Of a stretch of DNA of 64,000 bases, positions 10,784 to 22,391 are shown piece after piece (position 1 is the stretch's first letter; the number at the start of each line of letters is the position of its first letter). The stretch lies in contig CACDSY010000002.1 of the NCBI GenBank assembly GCA_902555585.1, positions 62,001 through 126,000 on the forward strand. The letters run 5' to 3'. The notes beneath the pieces are model-generated. The model was not told the origin of the DNA and did no database searches. It was given only the letters and a program-made list of their open reading frames with translations. The translations under genes were made by a program, and so were the position numbers. The DNA is from an uncultured Pelagibacteraceae bacterium. GTDB taxonomy: Bacteria; Pseudomonadota; Alphaproteobacteria; Pelagibacterales; Pelagibacteraceae.

Positions 10784-12598
10784 ATGTCCACTGAAATTGA
10801 TAATATCAGAAATTTTGCAATTATCGCTCATATTGACCATGGTAAGTCAACTATAGCAGATAGAATTATACATAGATGTGGTGGCTTGACTGATAGAGAA
10901 ATGAAAGCTCAAGTGCTTGACTCGATGGATATTGAAAGAGAGAGAGGTATAACTATTAAAGCTCAAACAGTAAAATTAAATTATAAATCTAAAGATGGGA
11001 AAAATTATATTCTTAATATTATAGATACCCCAGGTCATGTTGATTTTAGCTATGAAGTAAGTAGATCTTTATATGCTTGCGAAGGTTCAATATTAATTGT
11101 GGATAGTACCCAAGGAGTTGAAGCTCAAACATTAGCTAATGTTTATCAAGCTCTTGATATAAATCATGAAATAATACCAGTTTTAAATAAAATTGATTTA
11201 CCAGCTTCAGATATTGATAGAACAAATAAACAAATCGAAGATGTAATAGGTATTGATACATCCAACGCAGTTCCATGTTCTGGAAAAACTGGTGAAGGAA
11301 TTGAAGATATCTTGGAGCAAATTATTCAAACATTGCCAGGTCCAAAAGGTAAAAAAGATCAAAAATTAAAGTGTTTATTAGTGGATAGTTGGTACGATAC
11401 ATATTTAGGTGTAGTCATTCTAGTAAGGGTAATTGATGGAAAAATTAAAAAAAATATGAAAATTAAAATGATGTCAACAAATCAAGAGTATTTTGTTGAG
11501 AAAGTAGGTGTTTTTACACCTAAACCAAAAGATATTGATGAACTTAATTCTGGAGAGATTGGATTTATCACAACAGGTATCAAAATTTTATCAGAAACAA
11601 AAGTTGGAGACACAATTTGTGATGCATCCAAACCACTATCAGAGTCTCTACCTGGTTTTAAGCCGAGTAAACCAGTTGTGTTTTGTGGATTATTTCCTGT
11701 AGACAGCTCTGAGTATCAAAAATTAAAAGATGGATTAGCTAAATTAAAATTGAATGATTCTAGTTTTTCCTTTGAGCCTGAATCTTCCTCAGCCTTAGGT
11801 TTAGGTTTTAGGTGTGGTTTTTTAGGTTTATTGCACTTGGAAATTGTTACGGAAAGACTCGAAAGAGAATTTGATATTAATCTATTAACTACAACTCCTG
11901 GGGTTGTATACAAGATCCATATGAACAATGGCGAGATAAAAGATTTACAAAATCCATCAAGTTTACCAGATCCAACTTTGATAAAATATATTGAGGAACC
12001 TTGGATTAAAGCTACAATTATTACTCCTGATCAGTATCTAGGCCCTATAATGAAAATATGCCAAGATAAAAGAGGAATTCAAACAAACCTAAGTTATTCC
12101 GGAAGTAGAGCAGTTGTAAATTACGAATTACCATTAAATGAAATAGTATTTGATTTTAATGATCGATTAAAATCGATGACAAGTGGATATGCTAGTTTTG
12201 ATTATGAAATAATTGGCCACAGAGAAGGAGATCTTGTTAAGATGGGTATCTTAGTAAATACTGAGCCAGTAGACGCTTTAGCTATGATGATACACAAAGA
12301 CTTTGCCCAAAAGACCGGAAGAGAGGTATGTGAGAAATTAAAAGATTTAATTCCAAGACATAACTTTATGATACCAGTCCAAGCAGCTATCGGTGGCAAG
12401 ATTATTGCGAGAGAGACAATTAAAGGATTTAAAAAAGATGTATTAACAAAAATTCATGGAGGAGGTGCTGTAGACAGAAAAAGAAAATTACTTGAGAAAC
12501 AAAAAAAAGGAAAAGCTAGAGCAAAACAATTTGGAAAAGTTGAAATACCTCAAGAGGCATTTATCGGTGTATTAAAAATAAATAAAGACTCTAAATAA
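10784..12598 (+). CDS. lepA: Elongation factor 4 (LepA), translational GTPase
   Basis: A ribosome-bound GTPase implicated in back-translocation and 30S biogenesis. At 604 residues it has the family's normal length. The G domain carries AHIDHGKST (G1), DTPGHVDF (G3) and NKIDLP (G4). EF-G-like domains II, III and V follow, and the LepA-specific C-terminal domain has [20 protein letters not shown] and [12 protein letters not shown]. The ATG directly abuts the pheT TGA. It is the last gene of the thrS-pheT translation cluster. Confidence 0.97.
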   Translation: MSTEIDNIRNFAIIAHIDHGKSTIADRIIHRCGGLTDREMKAQVLDSMDIERERGITIKAQTVKLNYKSKDGKNYILNIIDTPGHVDFSYEVSRSLYACEGSILIVDSTQGVEAQTLANVYQALDINHEIIPVLNKIDLPASDIDRTNKQIEDVIGIDTSNAVPCSGKTGEGIEDILEQIIQTLPGPKGKKDQKLKCLLVDSWYDTYLGVVILVRVIDGKIKKNMKIKMMSTNQEYFVEKVGVFTPKPKDIDELNSGEIGFITTGIKILSETKVGDTICDASKPLSESLPGFKPSKPVVFCGLFPVDSSEYQKLKDGLAKLKLNDSSFSFEPESSSALGLGFRCGFLGLLHLEIVTERLEREFDINLLTTTPGVVYKIHMNNGEIKDLQNPSSLPDPTLIKYIEEPWIKATIITPDQYLGPIMKICQDKRGIQTNLSYSGSRAVVNYELPLNEIVFDFNDRLKSMTSGYASFDYEIIGHREGDLVKMGILVNTEPVDALAMMIHKDFAQKTGREVCEKLKDLIPRHNFMIPVQAAIGGKIIARETIKGFKKDVLTKIHGGGAVDRKRKLLEKQKKGKARAKQFGKVEIPQEAFIGVLKINKDSK

Positions 12599-12644
12599 AT
12601 TGGAAATTTTATAAATACAATTAAAAACTAAATAATTGAGCAAA

Positions 12645-13388
12645 ATGACTAACAATTTTTGTATATCCATGACTTCAATACCACCAAGATTTTCAACTTT
12701 AGAAAAAACATTAATTTCAATTGATCAACAGAAAATAAAGCCTAAAAAAATATTCCTAAATATTCCAAAAACTTTTCAAAGATTTTCTAATTTTGATTAT
12801 GATTTTAATATTTTATTAAAAAAATTTGAAAATTTAATAATAAATAAATGCGAAGATTTTGGATCAGGCACAAAATTACTAGGTTCTATAAATGAAATAT
12901 TAAATTTTGATTTCGTTGTTTTATTGGATGATGATCATGTATACAATAAACAAATGTTAAAAATATTTAACGATCAATTTAATAAAAATATGTCAGTGTC
13001 TTACAGTTTTTGTGTATATGATATTATGGATTGTAAGATTGGGCAAGGTGCAGATGGTTTTTTAATCAATACTAAATATTTAAAAGATATTAAAAAATTT
13101 TATAAAAAATATGTTGAAAATAACAAAAAATTATTTCTTAATGATGATTTGTGGATTTCTATTTATTTGAATAAAATATCTAAAGTAGACATTGTTTCAG
13201 TTGCCTCTTTTGTTAAAATGCCCTTTTTTTTTAAATTTAAATCTATATATAAAAAACACACTCAGTTAGGTGCTATTATAGAAACATACAGTTCAAATAG
13301 AAAAAAAGCTAGGGAATTAAAATTCAAAGAAAATTGTAATGAATATGTAATGTTAAAAAATAAAACAAATAATTTTAAAAATATTTAA
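12645..13388 (+). CDS. Putative glycosyltransferase (GT-A/family 2-like)
   Basis: A 247-residue protein with the outline of a small GT-A glycosyltransferase. The N-terminus has [17 protein letters not shown], a pattern common in nucleotide-sugar-binding transferases, and near residue 95 there is [10 protein letters not shown], a candidate DxD metal/donor site. I do not recognise a specific family or substrate. The ATG at 12645 is preferred over a TTG three codons upstream (12636). The gene looks even more A+T- and lysine/asparagine-rich than its neighbours and sits between lepA and a tRNA gene, a position where transferred genes often land; this is only suggestive. Confidence 0.6.
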   Translation: MTNNFCISMTSIPPRFSTLEKTLISIDQQKIKPKKIFLNIPKTFQRFSNFDYDFNILLKKFENLIINKCEDFGSGTKLLGSINEILNFDFVVLLDDDHVYNKQMLKIFNDQFNKNMSVSYSFCVYDIMDCKIGQGADGFLINTKYLKDIKKFYKKYVENNKKLFLNDDLWISIYLNKISKVDIVSVASFVKMPFFFKFKSIYKKHTQLGAIIETYSSNRKKARELKFKENCNEYVMLKNKTNNFKNI

Positions 13389-13398
13389 AATATATTTA

Positions 13399-13488
13399 GG
13401 AGAGGTGGCCGAGTGGTTGAAGGCGCACGCTTGGAAAGCGTGTATAGGGGAAACTCTATCATGGGTTCGAATCCCATTCTCTCCGCCA
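13399..13488 (+). tRNA. tRNA-Ser (anticodon GGA)
   Basis: The 90-nt cloverleaf has acceptor stem GGAGAGG paired with TCTCTCC (one G-U), a long variable arm typical of serine tRNAs, anticodon loop TTGGAAA reading GGA, T-loop TTCGAAT, discriminator G73 and an encoded CCA. It reads UCC/UCU codons. It lies 10 bases after the glycosyltransferase-like gene and 170 bases before gyrB. Confidence 0.97.
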
Positions 13489-13583
13489 CTAATTTTAAAT
13501 AAAAAATAGGTTTTACTCTTAAAAATCTAAAAATAGAAAATTATTAAAAAAAATCCTAAATTAACGTTGAAAATACTTACTAA

Positions 13584-15716
<2,133 letters not shown>

Positions 15717-15719
15717 TTA

Positions 15720-16997
15720 ATGGAGTTAAGTAGCAATTCCAAATCATCGCACTTAAATAAAATTACATACGTTAATTTAAGGTGGATAGGTGTAATAGGT
15801 CAATTTATTACTATAAATGCTGTTGCATTCTTATTTAAATTTGAATTCAATTTTTTACTAGCAAATATTATAGTTTTCCTAGGTGCTTTAAGTAACATCT
15901 TCCTATTTTATTTTTTTAAAAAAAACCAGCTTCAAGAAAAAATATCTTTAACCTTTCTTACGCTTGATATTATACAATTAAGTTTTTTGCTTTATTTAAC
16001 AGGTGGTACCATAAATCCATTCTCAATATTCCTAATAATACCAAGTATATTTGCCTCAAATAGCTTAAGCATTAGAACAAACATTTTATTAATAATTTTG
16101 ACAATATCTTCTATAGTTCTTCTTACTTTCTATCATCAAGAATTACCTTCACCATTAAATGAATATATTTTTAGTAATTACTATTATTATTCAGTACCTT
16201 TAGCCTTAATTATTGCACTTATTTTCCTAAGTTTTTTTGCTTTAACGTTTGGAAATGAGTCAAAAGTCAGAAAAGATGCATTAGATAAAATTCAAGAAGT
16301 TATTTCTAAGGAGAACGAATTAGTTTCACTGGGTGGACAAGCTGCAGCGGCTGCTCATTCTTTAGGTACACCGCTTTCTACAATTAAAATTATTTCTCAA
16401 GATTTGTATGACAATTTTAAAAATAATAAAGAATTAAAAAAAGATGTTGAATTACTTTTAAGCCAAGTTGAGAGATGCAATATAATATTAAAAAAATTGT
16501 CTTTAAATCCTGTAGTTGAAGATGACTTTATAGACAAGGATATTACTCTGCATAACTATGTGAAAGAAATTGTGAATTCTTTTGAAGAAATATCAGACAA
16601 AAATTTTATCATAAATACTGAGCAGAATTACAATTCATTTGAAATTTCAAAATTAATTGAAGTTGTTTATGGCATAAGAAATTTTATTGGAAATGCAAAT
16701 AAGTTCGCAAAAAAAAATATTTATATTTCAATAACTAGTGACAGCCAAAACTCTTCGATATCGGTCGAGGATGATGGTTCAGGATTTCCTAAAGATATAT
16801 TAACCAAAATTGGGGATCCTTATATAAAATCATTGCAATCTAAAAATAGATCGAGAGCAGGATTGGGTTTGGGAATATTTATAGGCAAAACTTTGTTAGA
16901 AAAAAATAAGGCAAAACTCTTAATTAGGAATTCAGAGACCAGAGGTGGTGCTGAAATTAAAATAGAGTGGTCTAATAAAGATTTAATTAGTCTTTAG
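15720..16997 (+). CDS. regB: RegB/PrrB-family redox-sensing membrane histidine kinase
   Basis: A 425-residue sensor kinase. Residues 1-175 hold about six membrane segments. The dimerisation/phosphoacceptor box is [18 protein letters not shown], with His213 as likely phosphorylation site. Cys253, in QVERCNIIL, sits exactly 40 residues after it, the same spacing as His225 and Cys265 of Rhodobacter RegB, whose cysteine is the redox switch. The HATPase domain has VEDDGSGFP and GLGLGIF. No response regulator (RegA) is adjacent. It starts 3 bases after gyrB and overlaps the convergent cobT gene by 4 bases. Its targets, probably respiratory or redox genes, cannot be read here. Confidence 0.87.
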   Translation: MELSSNSKSSHLNKITYVNLRWIGVIGQFITINAVAFLFKFEFNFLLANIIVFLGALSNIFLFYFFKKNQLQEKISLTFLTLDIIQLSFLLYLTGGTINPFSIFLIIPSIFASNSLSIRTNILLIILTISSIVLLTFYHQELPSPLNEYIFSNYYYYSVPLALIIALIFLSFFALTFGNESKVRKDALDKIQEVISKENELVSLGGQAAAAAHSLGTPLSTIKIISQDLYDNFKNNKELKKDVELLLSQVERCNIILKKLSLNPVVEDDFIDKDITLHNYVKEIVNSFEEISDKNFIINTEQNYNSFEISKLIEVVYGIRNFIGNANKFAKKNIYISITSDSQNSSISVEDDGSGFPKDILTKIGDPYIKSLQSKNRSRAGLGLGIFIGKTLLEKNKAKLLIRNSETRGGAEIKIEWSNKDLISL

Positions 16998-18790
16998 TGA
17001 AGTTTTTTATTTTCAAATAGTCCACTTAATTGATCTATCATTACATCCCCAAGTTCTTGTACATCAGAAATTTTGATTGCTTTTTTATAATATCGAGATA
17101 CATCGTGACCAATTCCTATAGCTAATATTTCTACTTCACTTTTATTCTCAATAAATTTAACAATTTTTTTCAAATTTTTTTCTAAAAAGTCTCCAGAATT
17201 AACTGATAATGTTGAGTCATCTACTGGTGCTCCATCTGAAATAACCATAAGGATTTTTCTTTCCTCTTTTCTTTTTTTTAATCTATTAAATGCCCACGTA
17301 ATAGCTTCACCATCTATATTTTCTTTTAATAAACCCTCTTTTAGCATCAAACCCAAATTCTTTTTTGATTGTCTCCAATGAGAATCAGCACCTTTATAAA
17401 TTATATGTCTTAAATCATTAAGTCTTCCTGGATTTTTTGCTTTACCCAATCTATTCCACTCCTGGCGACTTTTACCACCTTTCCAGTTTTTCGTTGTAAA
17501 ACCTAGTATTTCAACTTTAACCGAGCATCTTTCTAAGGTTCTGGATAAAATATCAGCACATATTGCAGCTATTGTTATTGGTCTGCCTCTCATTGACCCA
17601 GAGTTGTCAATTAAAAGTGTCACAATTGTATCCTTAAAGTCTAAATCTTTTTCTTTTTTAAATGATAAGGAGTTATATGGATCAATGATAATCCTAGGTA
17701 ATTTTGAACTATCTAACAATCCCTCTTCTAGATCAAATTCCCATGATCGATTTTGTTTTGCCATTAATTGTCTTTGTAATTTATTTGCTAACTTAGTAAT
17801 TAAATCTTGAAAACTTGTAAGCTGTTGGTCTAAATTTTTTCTAAGTTTTTGAATTTCCTCAGCTGTATCTAGACTTTCTGCTTTAGCAACTTCATCAAAT
17901 TCAGTAGTAAATATTTTATATTCTTTATCGCTTAAACTTAAATTTTTTTTTTGTACAACATTTTCTGACTCAGCATCCTCGTTATTTTCACTACCAAGCT
18001 GATCTTCAAGTCTAAACTCATTTACTTCATCCTCGCTATCCATTCCTTGACTTATATTTTCATCTTCGCTTGTTTTGCTAGACTCATTATTATCTTTGTC
18101 TTCATTGTTATTAGAATTATTTTGATCTTGCGTATCATCATTTTCTTCATTTTCTTTTTCAGTTGTGTCATCATTTTCGAATATATCCATACTTTCTAAA
18201 ATTTCAGAAAATTTAGCATTATATACTTCCTGATTTTCTAGATTTTGATTTAAAAATTCAAAGTGTTTGTCTATTGACTTATTAAAATCTTTCTCCCAAA
18301 ATTTAAGAATTTCTTTATTTTCTTGGTATAATTCGACATTAAAAAATTTGTTTGTCATATAGATTTCAAAAGCATCAATAATATTTGTATCTTCTTTTTT
18401 TGTTATTTTTTCTTTTTTAAGATGTTGAAGTCTATTTTTATAATTTTCTTTAAAATTTTTGGAAATTCCTTTTAGCATCTCTGAACCAAGTAGTTCATAT
18501 CTCACCTTTTCTGCTAGCTGGTAGAGTGTTCTGCAAGAGGGATTTTGTGGTTTGTTTTTATCCAATAATTTTCTGTTTGAAAATCTTCTTTTTAAAGCCT
18601 TAGAGTCTGTTTCAGCCCTTAGTTTTTTAAATTGATTTTTATCATTAATATTGTCAATTTCCCCAATATCATAAACCTTTTCGTCATTTTTTTTATTTTT
18701 GTCAACCTTATAGTCATCTGAAATTACTTTGTAAGTTGATTGAAGGGCTTGTTTGAATTTTTCTTTAATACTATCTTCTTTGTTCATCAA
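16994..18790 (-). CDS. cobT: CobT-like VWA protein (cobaltochelatase CobT family)
   Basis: A 598-residue protein of the CobT family. It has an N-terminal helical region, a very acidic Asp/Glu/Asn/Ser-rich linker (about 205-275) and a C-terminal von Willebrand A domain whose MIDAS motif is DNSGSM (Asp395). With the AAA+ protein CobS it forms the chaperone-like part of aerobic cobaltochelatase; the catalytic subunit CobN is not in this window. It overlaps cobS by 4 bases. In genomes without cobalamin synthesis this pair presumably remodels another target, so the name reflects family and not proven function. Confidence 0.85.
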   Translation of the reverse strand: MMNKEDSIKEKFKQALQSTYKVISDDYKVDKNKKNDEKVYDIGEIDNINDKNQFKKLRAETDSKALKRRFSNRKLLDKNKPQNPSCRTLYQLAEKVRYELLGSEMLKGISKNFKENYKNRLQHLKKEKITKKEDTNIIDAFEIYMTNKFFNVELYQENKEILKFWEKDFNKSIDKHFEFLNQNLENQEVYNAKFSEILESMDIFENDDTTEKENEENDDTQDQNNSNNNEDKDNNESSKTSEDENISQGMDSEDEVNEFRLEDQLGSENNEDAESENVVQKKNLSLSDKEYKIFTTEFDEVAKAESLDTAEEIQKLRKNLDQQLTSFQDLITKLANKLQRQLMAKQNRSWEFDLEEGLLDSSKLPRIIIDPYNSLSFKKEKDLDFKDTIVTLLIDNSGSMRGRPITIAAICADILSRTLERCSVKVEILGFTTKNWKGGKSRQEWNRLGKAKNPGRLNDLRHIIYKGADSHWRQSKKNLGLMLKEGLLKENIDGEAITWAFNRLKKRKEERKILMVISDGAPVDDSTLSVNSGDFLEKNLKKIVKFIENKSEVEILAIGIGHDVSRYYKKAIKISDVQELGDVMIDQLSGLFENKKLH

Positions 18791-19761
18791 ATTTGAATAT
18801 TTATCATTGACTCTGGTAGTTCATCTCCAAAACATCTTTGATAATATTCAGCAATAGTGTTTTTTTCAGCATCGTCACATTTGTTTAAAAATGTTACTCT
18901 AAATGCATATCCGATATCTTTGAAAATTTCAGAATTTTCTGCCCAATGCAAAACTGTTCTAGGACTCATTACTGTAGATATATCACCTGCCATAAATCCT
19001 TTTCTTGTAAGTGAAGCAACTTTTATCATGTTTGAAACTTGTTCTTTACCTTTAGGATTATTTAAATTTTTGTTCTTACCTAATATGATTTCCATTTCTT
19101 TATCTAAACTAAGATAGTTTAATGTAGATACAATATTCCATCTATCCATTTGTCCTTGATTTATTTGTTGTGTCCCGTGATATAGTCCGGTTGTATCACC
19201 AAGTCCCACAGTATTTGTTGTTGCAAAAAGCCTAAAAAATTTATTTTGTTTAATTACTTTATTTTTATCTAATAGAGTAAAGCTACCTTCTGACTCAAGC
19301 ACTCTCTGAATAACGAACATTACATCTGGTCTTCCAGCGTCATATTCGTCAAAAACTAAGGCCACAGGATTTTGAATTGACCAAGGTAATATTCCTTCTT
19401 TAAATTCAGTTACCTGTTTACCATCTTTGATTACAATTGAATCTTTACCTATTAAGTCAATCCTACTTACATGACTATCGAGATTAATTCTTATGCAAGG
19501 CCAGTTTAGCCTAGCAGCAATTTGTTCGATGTGTGTTGATTTTCCAGTTCCATGGTATCCTTGAATTAAAACTCTTTTATTAAAAGAAAATCCTGACAAA
19601 ATAGCTAATGTTGTATCTTTATCGAACTTGTAAGTTTTGTCGATTTCTGGAACGTACTCACTTGATTTTGAAAATGCATCAACTTCCATGTCACTTTCGA
19701 TACCAAAAGTTTGCTTAATAGATAACTTAATATCAGGGGTATGGTTAATATTTGGTGTCAA
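18787..19761 (-). CDS. cobS: CobS-like AAA+ ATPase
   Basis: A 324-residue MoxR-like AAA+ ATPase of the CobS family. Walker A is GYHGTGKST (residues 68-76), Walker B is LVFDEYDAG near residue 135, and sensor 1 is in [11 protein letters not shown]. The N-terminal region ending in [11 protein letters not shown] is typical of CobS. It is translationally coupled to cobT downstream (4-base overlap) and overlaps the DnaJ-domain gene upstream by 17 bases, the usual alphaproteobacterial order dnaJ-like/cobS/cobT. Confidence 0.88.
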   Translation of the reverse strand: MTPNINHTPDIKLSIKQTFGIESDMEVDAFSKSSEYVPEIDKTYKFDKDTTLAILSGFSFNKRVLIQGYHGTGKSTHIEQIAARLNWPCIRINLDSHVSRIDLIGKDSIVIKDGKQVTEFKEGILPWSIQNPVALVFDEYDAGRPDVMFVIQRVLESEGSFTLLDKNKVIKQNKFFRLFATTNTVGLGDTTGLYHGTQQINQGQMDRWNIVSTLNYLSLDKEMEIILGKNKNLNNPKGKEQVSNMIKVASLTRKGFMAGDISTVMSPRTVLHWAENSEIFKDIGYAFRVTFLNKCDDAEKNTIAEYYQRCFGDELPESMINIQI

Positions 19762-20278
19762 TTTTGTCCTTATATGTATTTTTTAATTGAGTGTAAGCCA
19801 AAGTAATTACTTTAAGCTTGTCTTCAAATTTTTTATTTCCAGAATTCATATCAGGGTGAAATTTTTTAACAAGCTTTTTAAATTTTTCTTGTACTTTTTC
19901 CCATTTTAATCCAACACTAATCCCTAATATATTAAAGGCTTTTAAATCATTGTTGTTAAATTTAAATTTATTCATATTATTAAAATCATTATTAAATTTA
20001 AATTTATCCATCTCATCTTTTAAAGCATTACTCCAAAGAACTTTGAAGAAATTATCAGATGAACTAAAACTTTGTGTTGGTTTATGCCAAGTCATGTCAG
20101 ACCTTAAAAAATCAATAATTTGTTGATCACTCATACCTGTAAAATAATTCCAACTTTTGTTAAACTCTTTAACATGGTTTAAACACAGTAATCTATAATT
20201 TTTGCTATTATCTCTTTCTTTAGGTGCTTTAAAAAGACCTTCCTCTGAGCAATTATTCCAATCGCAAATATTTTTCAT
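19745..20278 (-). CDS. DnaJ (J-domain) protein upstream of cobS
   Basis: A 177-residue protein with a C-terminal J domain (about 105-170) carrying the HPD motif in KKFHPDMN, which stimulates Hsp70 ATPase. The N-terminal half contains a cysteine pair and LRSDMTWHKPTQSF, as in the J-domain proteins found beside cobS in many alphaproteobacteria. Just before the J domain is a short imperfect duplication (KFKFNN twice, 12 residues apart). It likely works with CobS/CobT as a co-chaperone; that is inferred from conserved context only. Confidence 0.85.
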   Translation of the reverse strand: MKNICDWNNCSEEGLFKAPKERDNSKNYRLLCLNHVKEFNKSWNYFTGMSDQQIIDFLRSDMTWHKPTQSFSSSDNFFKVLWSNALKDEMDKFKFNNDFNNMNKFKFNNNDLKAFNILGISVGLKWEKVQEKFKKLVKKFHPDMNSGNKKFEDKLKVITLAYTQLKNTYKDKIDTKY

Positions 20279-20298
20279 GATGTATAATACTTTATAAA

Positions 20299-20559
20299 AT
20301 GAACATTAATCAACTAATTGAAACTATAGAAAAAAAAATTTTGTCGCAGGATTGTATTTCAAAAGTTCATATAGAGGACAAGTCATTCTTACACAAAAAT
20401 CACAAATCTAACAAAGATGGAAAATTTCATATTGTTCTTTCAATTGAGTCTGATGAGTTAAAGAATAAAAGCAAGTTATATTCAACAAGGTTTATTTACA
20501 AAATTTTAGATTATGAATTAAAAAAATATATTCATTCGTTGCAAATCAAATTAATTTAA
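20299..20559 (+). CDS. bolA: BolA family protein
   Basis: An 86-residue BolA-like protein, normal in length. It has a stretch with His and the SKLYSTRFIYKIL helix resembling the BolA HTH-like region, and it ends in IHSLQIKLI. BolA proteins pair with monothiol glutaredoxins in iron-sulfur cluster handling or regulate transcription; the partner is not in this window. It is divergent from the DnaJ-like gene with only 20 bases between start codons, and its 3' end overlaps aroB by 9 bases. Confidence 0.85.
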   Translation: MNINQLIETIEKKILSQDCISKVHIEDKSFLHKNHKSNKDGKFHIVLSIESDELKNKSKLYSTRFIYKILDYELKKYIHSLQIKLI

Positions 20560-21660
20560 ACTACTAGATAAGTATTTTTTTAAATTTGTAGGGTTAATCT
20601 GAAAGTCAATTATTATTTTTCCAAAATCTTTCACTAAAATTAAGTTAATATTATTTGAATTATTTTTCTTATCACTTCTCATATAATTCATAATTTTAGA
20701 TACATGTCTTTTTTTAAATAATTTTTCAATTTTTGGTTTCATCCCGACTCTATTAATATGGTTTAAAATAATATTAAATTTTTGTTTTGATAAAATTTTT
20801 CTTTTAGAGCTGAATTCAACTGCATTTTTAATGCCTAAAATTACAGCTTCTCCATGATTTAATTTTTTAGAAAAACCTAAAGTAGACTCATAAGCATGAG
20901 CAAAGGTATGACCTAAATTTAAAACCTTTCTGTAGTTCTTCTCTTTCTCATCTTTTTCTACAACTCTTTTTTTTAAATTACAGCTTTTAATTATGGATCT
21001 TTCAATGAAAGGTGATTTTAATTCTAAAATTTCTTTTAAATTTTTGTCTAAATAGAGAAAATTATTAAAATTATCTATAATACTACTTTTTAATATTTCA
21101 GCATATCCACAAATAATTTCTCTTTCCGGTAAAGAGGCTAAAATATTCATGTCAGAAACAACTAAATCAGGTTGATAAAAACTTCCAATCAAATTTTTTC
21201 CAAATTTATTATTTACACCTGTTTTGCCTCCTATGGATGAATCCACTTGAGCCAGTAAAGTTGTTGGAATGTTTACAAATTTCATACCTCTTTTAAACGT
21301 ACTAGATGCAAATCCAACTATATCCCCAATAATTCCTCCACCAAAAGAAATAATACAATCTTCTCTATTAAATCTTTTTTCAAATAAAACTTTATGAATT
21401 TTTTCAATTGTTCGATAATTCTTATTTTTTTCTGATGCTGTGATTTCTATTTTAACAAGTTTACTTGTTTTTAACTTTTTATATAAGAGTCTTTTAAACC
21501 TGAGAGGAATATTTTTATCTGTAACGATTAAACATTTATCAAATTTTAGACGGTTAGCCTTTAAAATTTTTTCAATTTTACCTATTAAATCTCTTCCAAT
21601 TATAATTGAGTAGTTCTTATTGGTTGTTTTAATTGAAATTTTATTTGTAATCATAAACAT
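20551..21660 (-). CDS. aroB: 3-Dehydroquinate synthase
   Basis: Second step of the shikimate pathway, an NAD- and metal-dependent enzyme. At 369 residues it has the normal length. It shows FGGGIIGDIVGFASSTFKRG, IPTTLLAQVDSSIGGKTGVN, the zinc/substrate region with LGHTFAHAYES and the ligand motif LNHGEAV. An alternative ATG two codons downstream (21654) is possible. The start overlaps the aroK end by 20 bases, the usual aroK-aroB pairing. Confidence 0.96.
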   Translation of the reverse strand: MFMITNKISIKTTNKNYSIIIGRDLIGKIEKILKANRLKFDKCLIVTDKNIPLRFKRLLYKKLKTSKLVKIEITASEKNKNYRTIEKIHKVLFEKRFNREDCIISFGGGIIGDIVGFASSTFKRGMKFVNIPTTLLAQVDSSIGGKTGVNNKFGKNLIGSFYQPDLVVSDMNILASLPEREIICGYAEILKSSIIDNFNNFLYLDKNLKEILELKSPFIERSIIKSCNLKKRVVEKDEKEKNYRKVLNLGHTFAHAYESTLGFSKKLNHGEAVILGIKNAVEFSSKRKILSKQKFNIILNHINRVGMKPKIEKLFKKRHVSKIMNYMRSDKKNNSNNINLILVKDFGKIIIDFQINPTNLKKYLSSSLN

Positions 21661-22153
21661 CTAATATCTTATTTATAATTTCAACTTTGTCTAATTTATC
21701 ACAATTAATCCTGTAACTAGATAAACTATAAAATTTAGATCTTTCTTTTATTAAATTATTAATTTGACCCTTAGTAAGATTAATTGCTAATGGTCTTTTT
21801 TTACTCTTATATATCCTTTTTATTATTGTTTCATTTTTCCAATCTAGCCAAAAAGATAAACAATTTTTCTTACACATTTTTCTGATTGAGGTATTTATAA
21901 AACCGCCTCCACCTAAAGATATTACAGAATTTTCTGAACCTAGAAATTTTAAAGATATTTTTTCTTCAATTTTACGAAAATAATCTTCTCCATATTTAGT
22001 AAAAATTTCTGATATTTTAGAATCCTCACTTTCTTCAATTTTTTGATCAATATCAATAAATGTTAAGTTTAATTTTTTTGACAAAATTTTACCAATTGAT
22101 GTTTTTCCAGATCCCATCATTCCAATTAATACAATATTTTTATTTGATTTCAT
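21641..22153 (-). CDS. aroK: Shikimate kinase
   Basis: Phosphorylates shikimate to shikimate 3-phosphate. It is 170 residues long with the Walker A loop GMMGSGKTSIG near the N-terminus, the shikimate-binding DIDQ motif, the GGGGF loop and the lid arginine region RPLA. It is co-transcribed with aroB. The other shikimate-pathway gene in this window is aroA at 54344. Confidence 0.95.
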   Translation of the reverse strand: MKSNKNIVLIGMMGSGKTSIGKILSKKLNLTFIDIDQKIEESEDSKISEIFTKYGEDYFRKIEEKISLKFLGSENSVISLGGGGFINTSIRKMCKKNCLSFWLDWKNETIIKRIYKSKKRPLAINLTKGQINNLIKERSKFYSLSSYRINCDKLDKVEIINKILDVYDYK

Positions 22154-22208
22154 GAGTTTCTATATTGAAAAAACACAAATATGTCTTATTTTGAAATTAT
22201 TAAATTAT

Positions 22209-22391
22209 ATGCAATTTACAAAAAATACAAGTAAAGACAAAATTTTTAGCTTAGGGACAATTTTAAAAATTTTAATAGCCATTTTTATAATTGTATTTGG
22301 CATTATTGTGATTAACCAGATTAATCTGCCCGCTCCAGACAAACAAATTGAAAAAATTTTATCAAATGAAAATTTCAAAACAATTAAGTAA
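22209..22391 (+). CDS. Small single-span membrane protein, unrecognised
   Basis: About 60 residues from the ATG at 22209, which I prefer because the upstream ATG at 22152 would overlap the aroK start. It has one clear membrane helix (ILKILIAIFIIVFGIIVI) followed by a short hydrophilic tail. I do not recognise a family. Its 3' end overlaps the next gene by 26 bases, so the two envelope genes are probably translated together. The short reading frame could still be spurious, though the helix is convincing. Confidence 0.5.
   Translation: MQFTKNTSKDKIFSLGTILKILIAIFIIVFGIIVINQINLPAPDKQIEKILSNENFKTIK

Noticed and set aside
16994-19761. Magnesium chelatase BchI/BchD pair
   Set aside because: The AAA+ protein has the CobS N-terminus and the VWA protein the CobT acidic-linker layout, and no bacteriochlorophyll gene is nearby.
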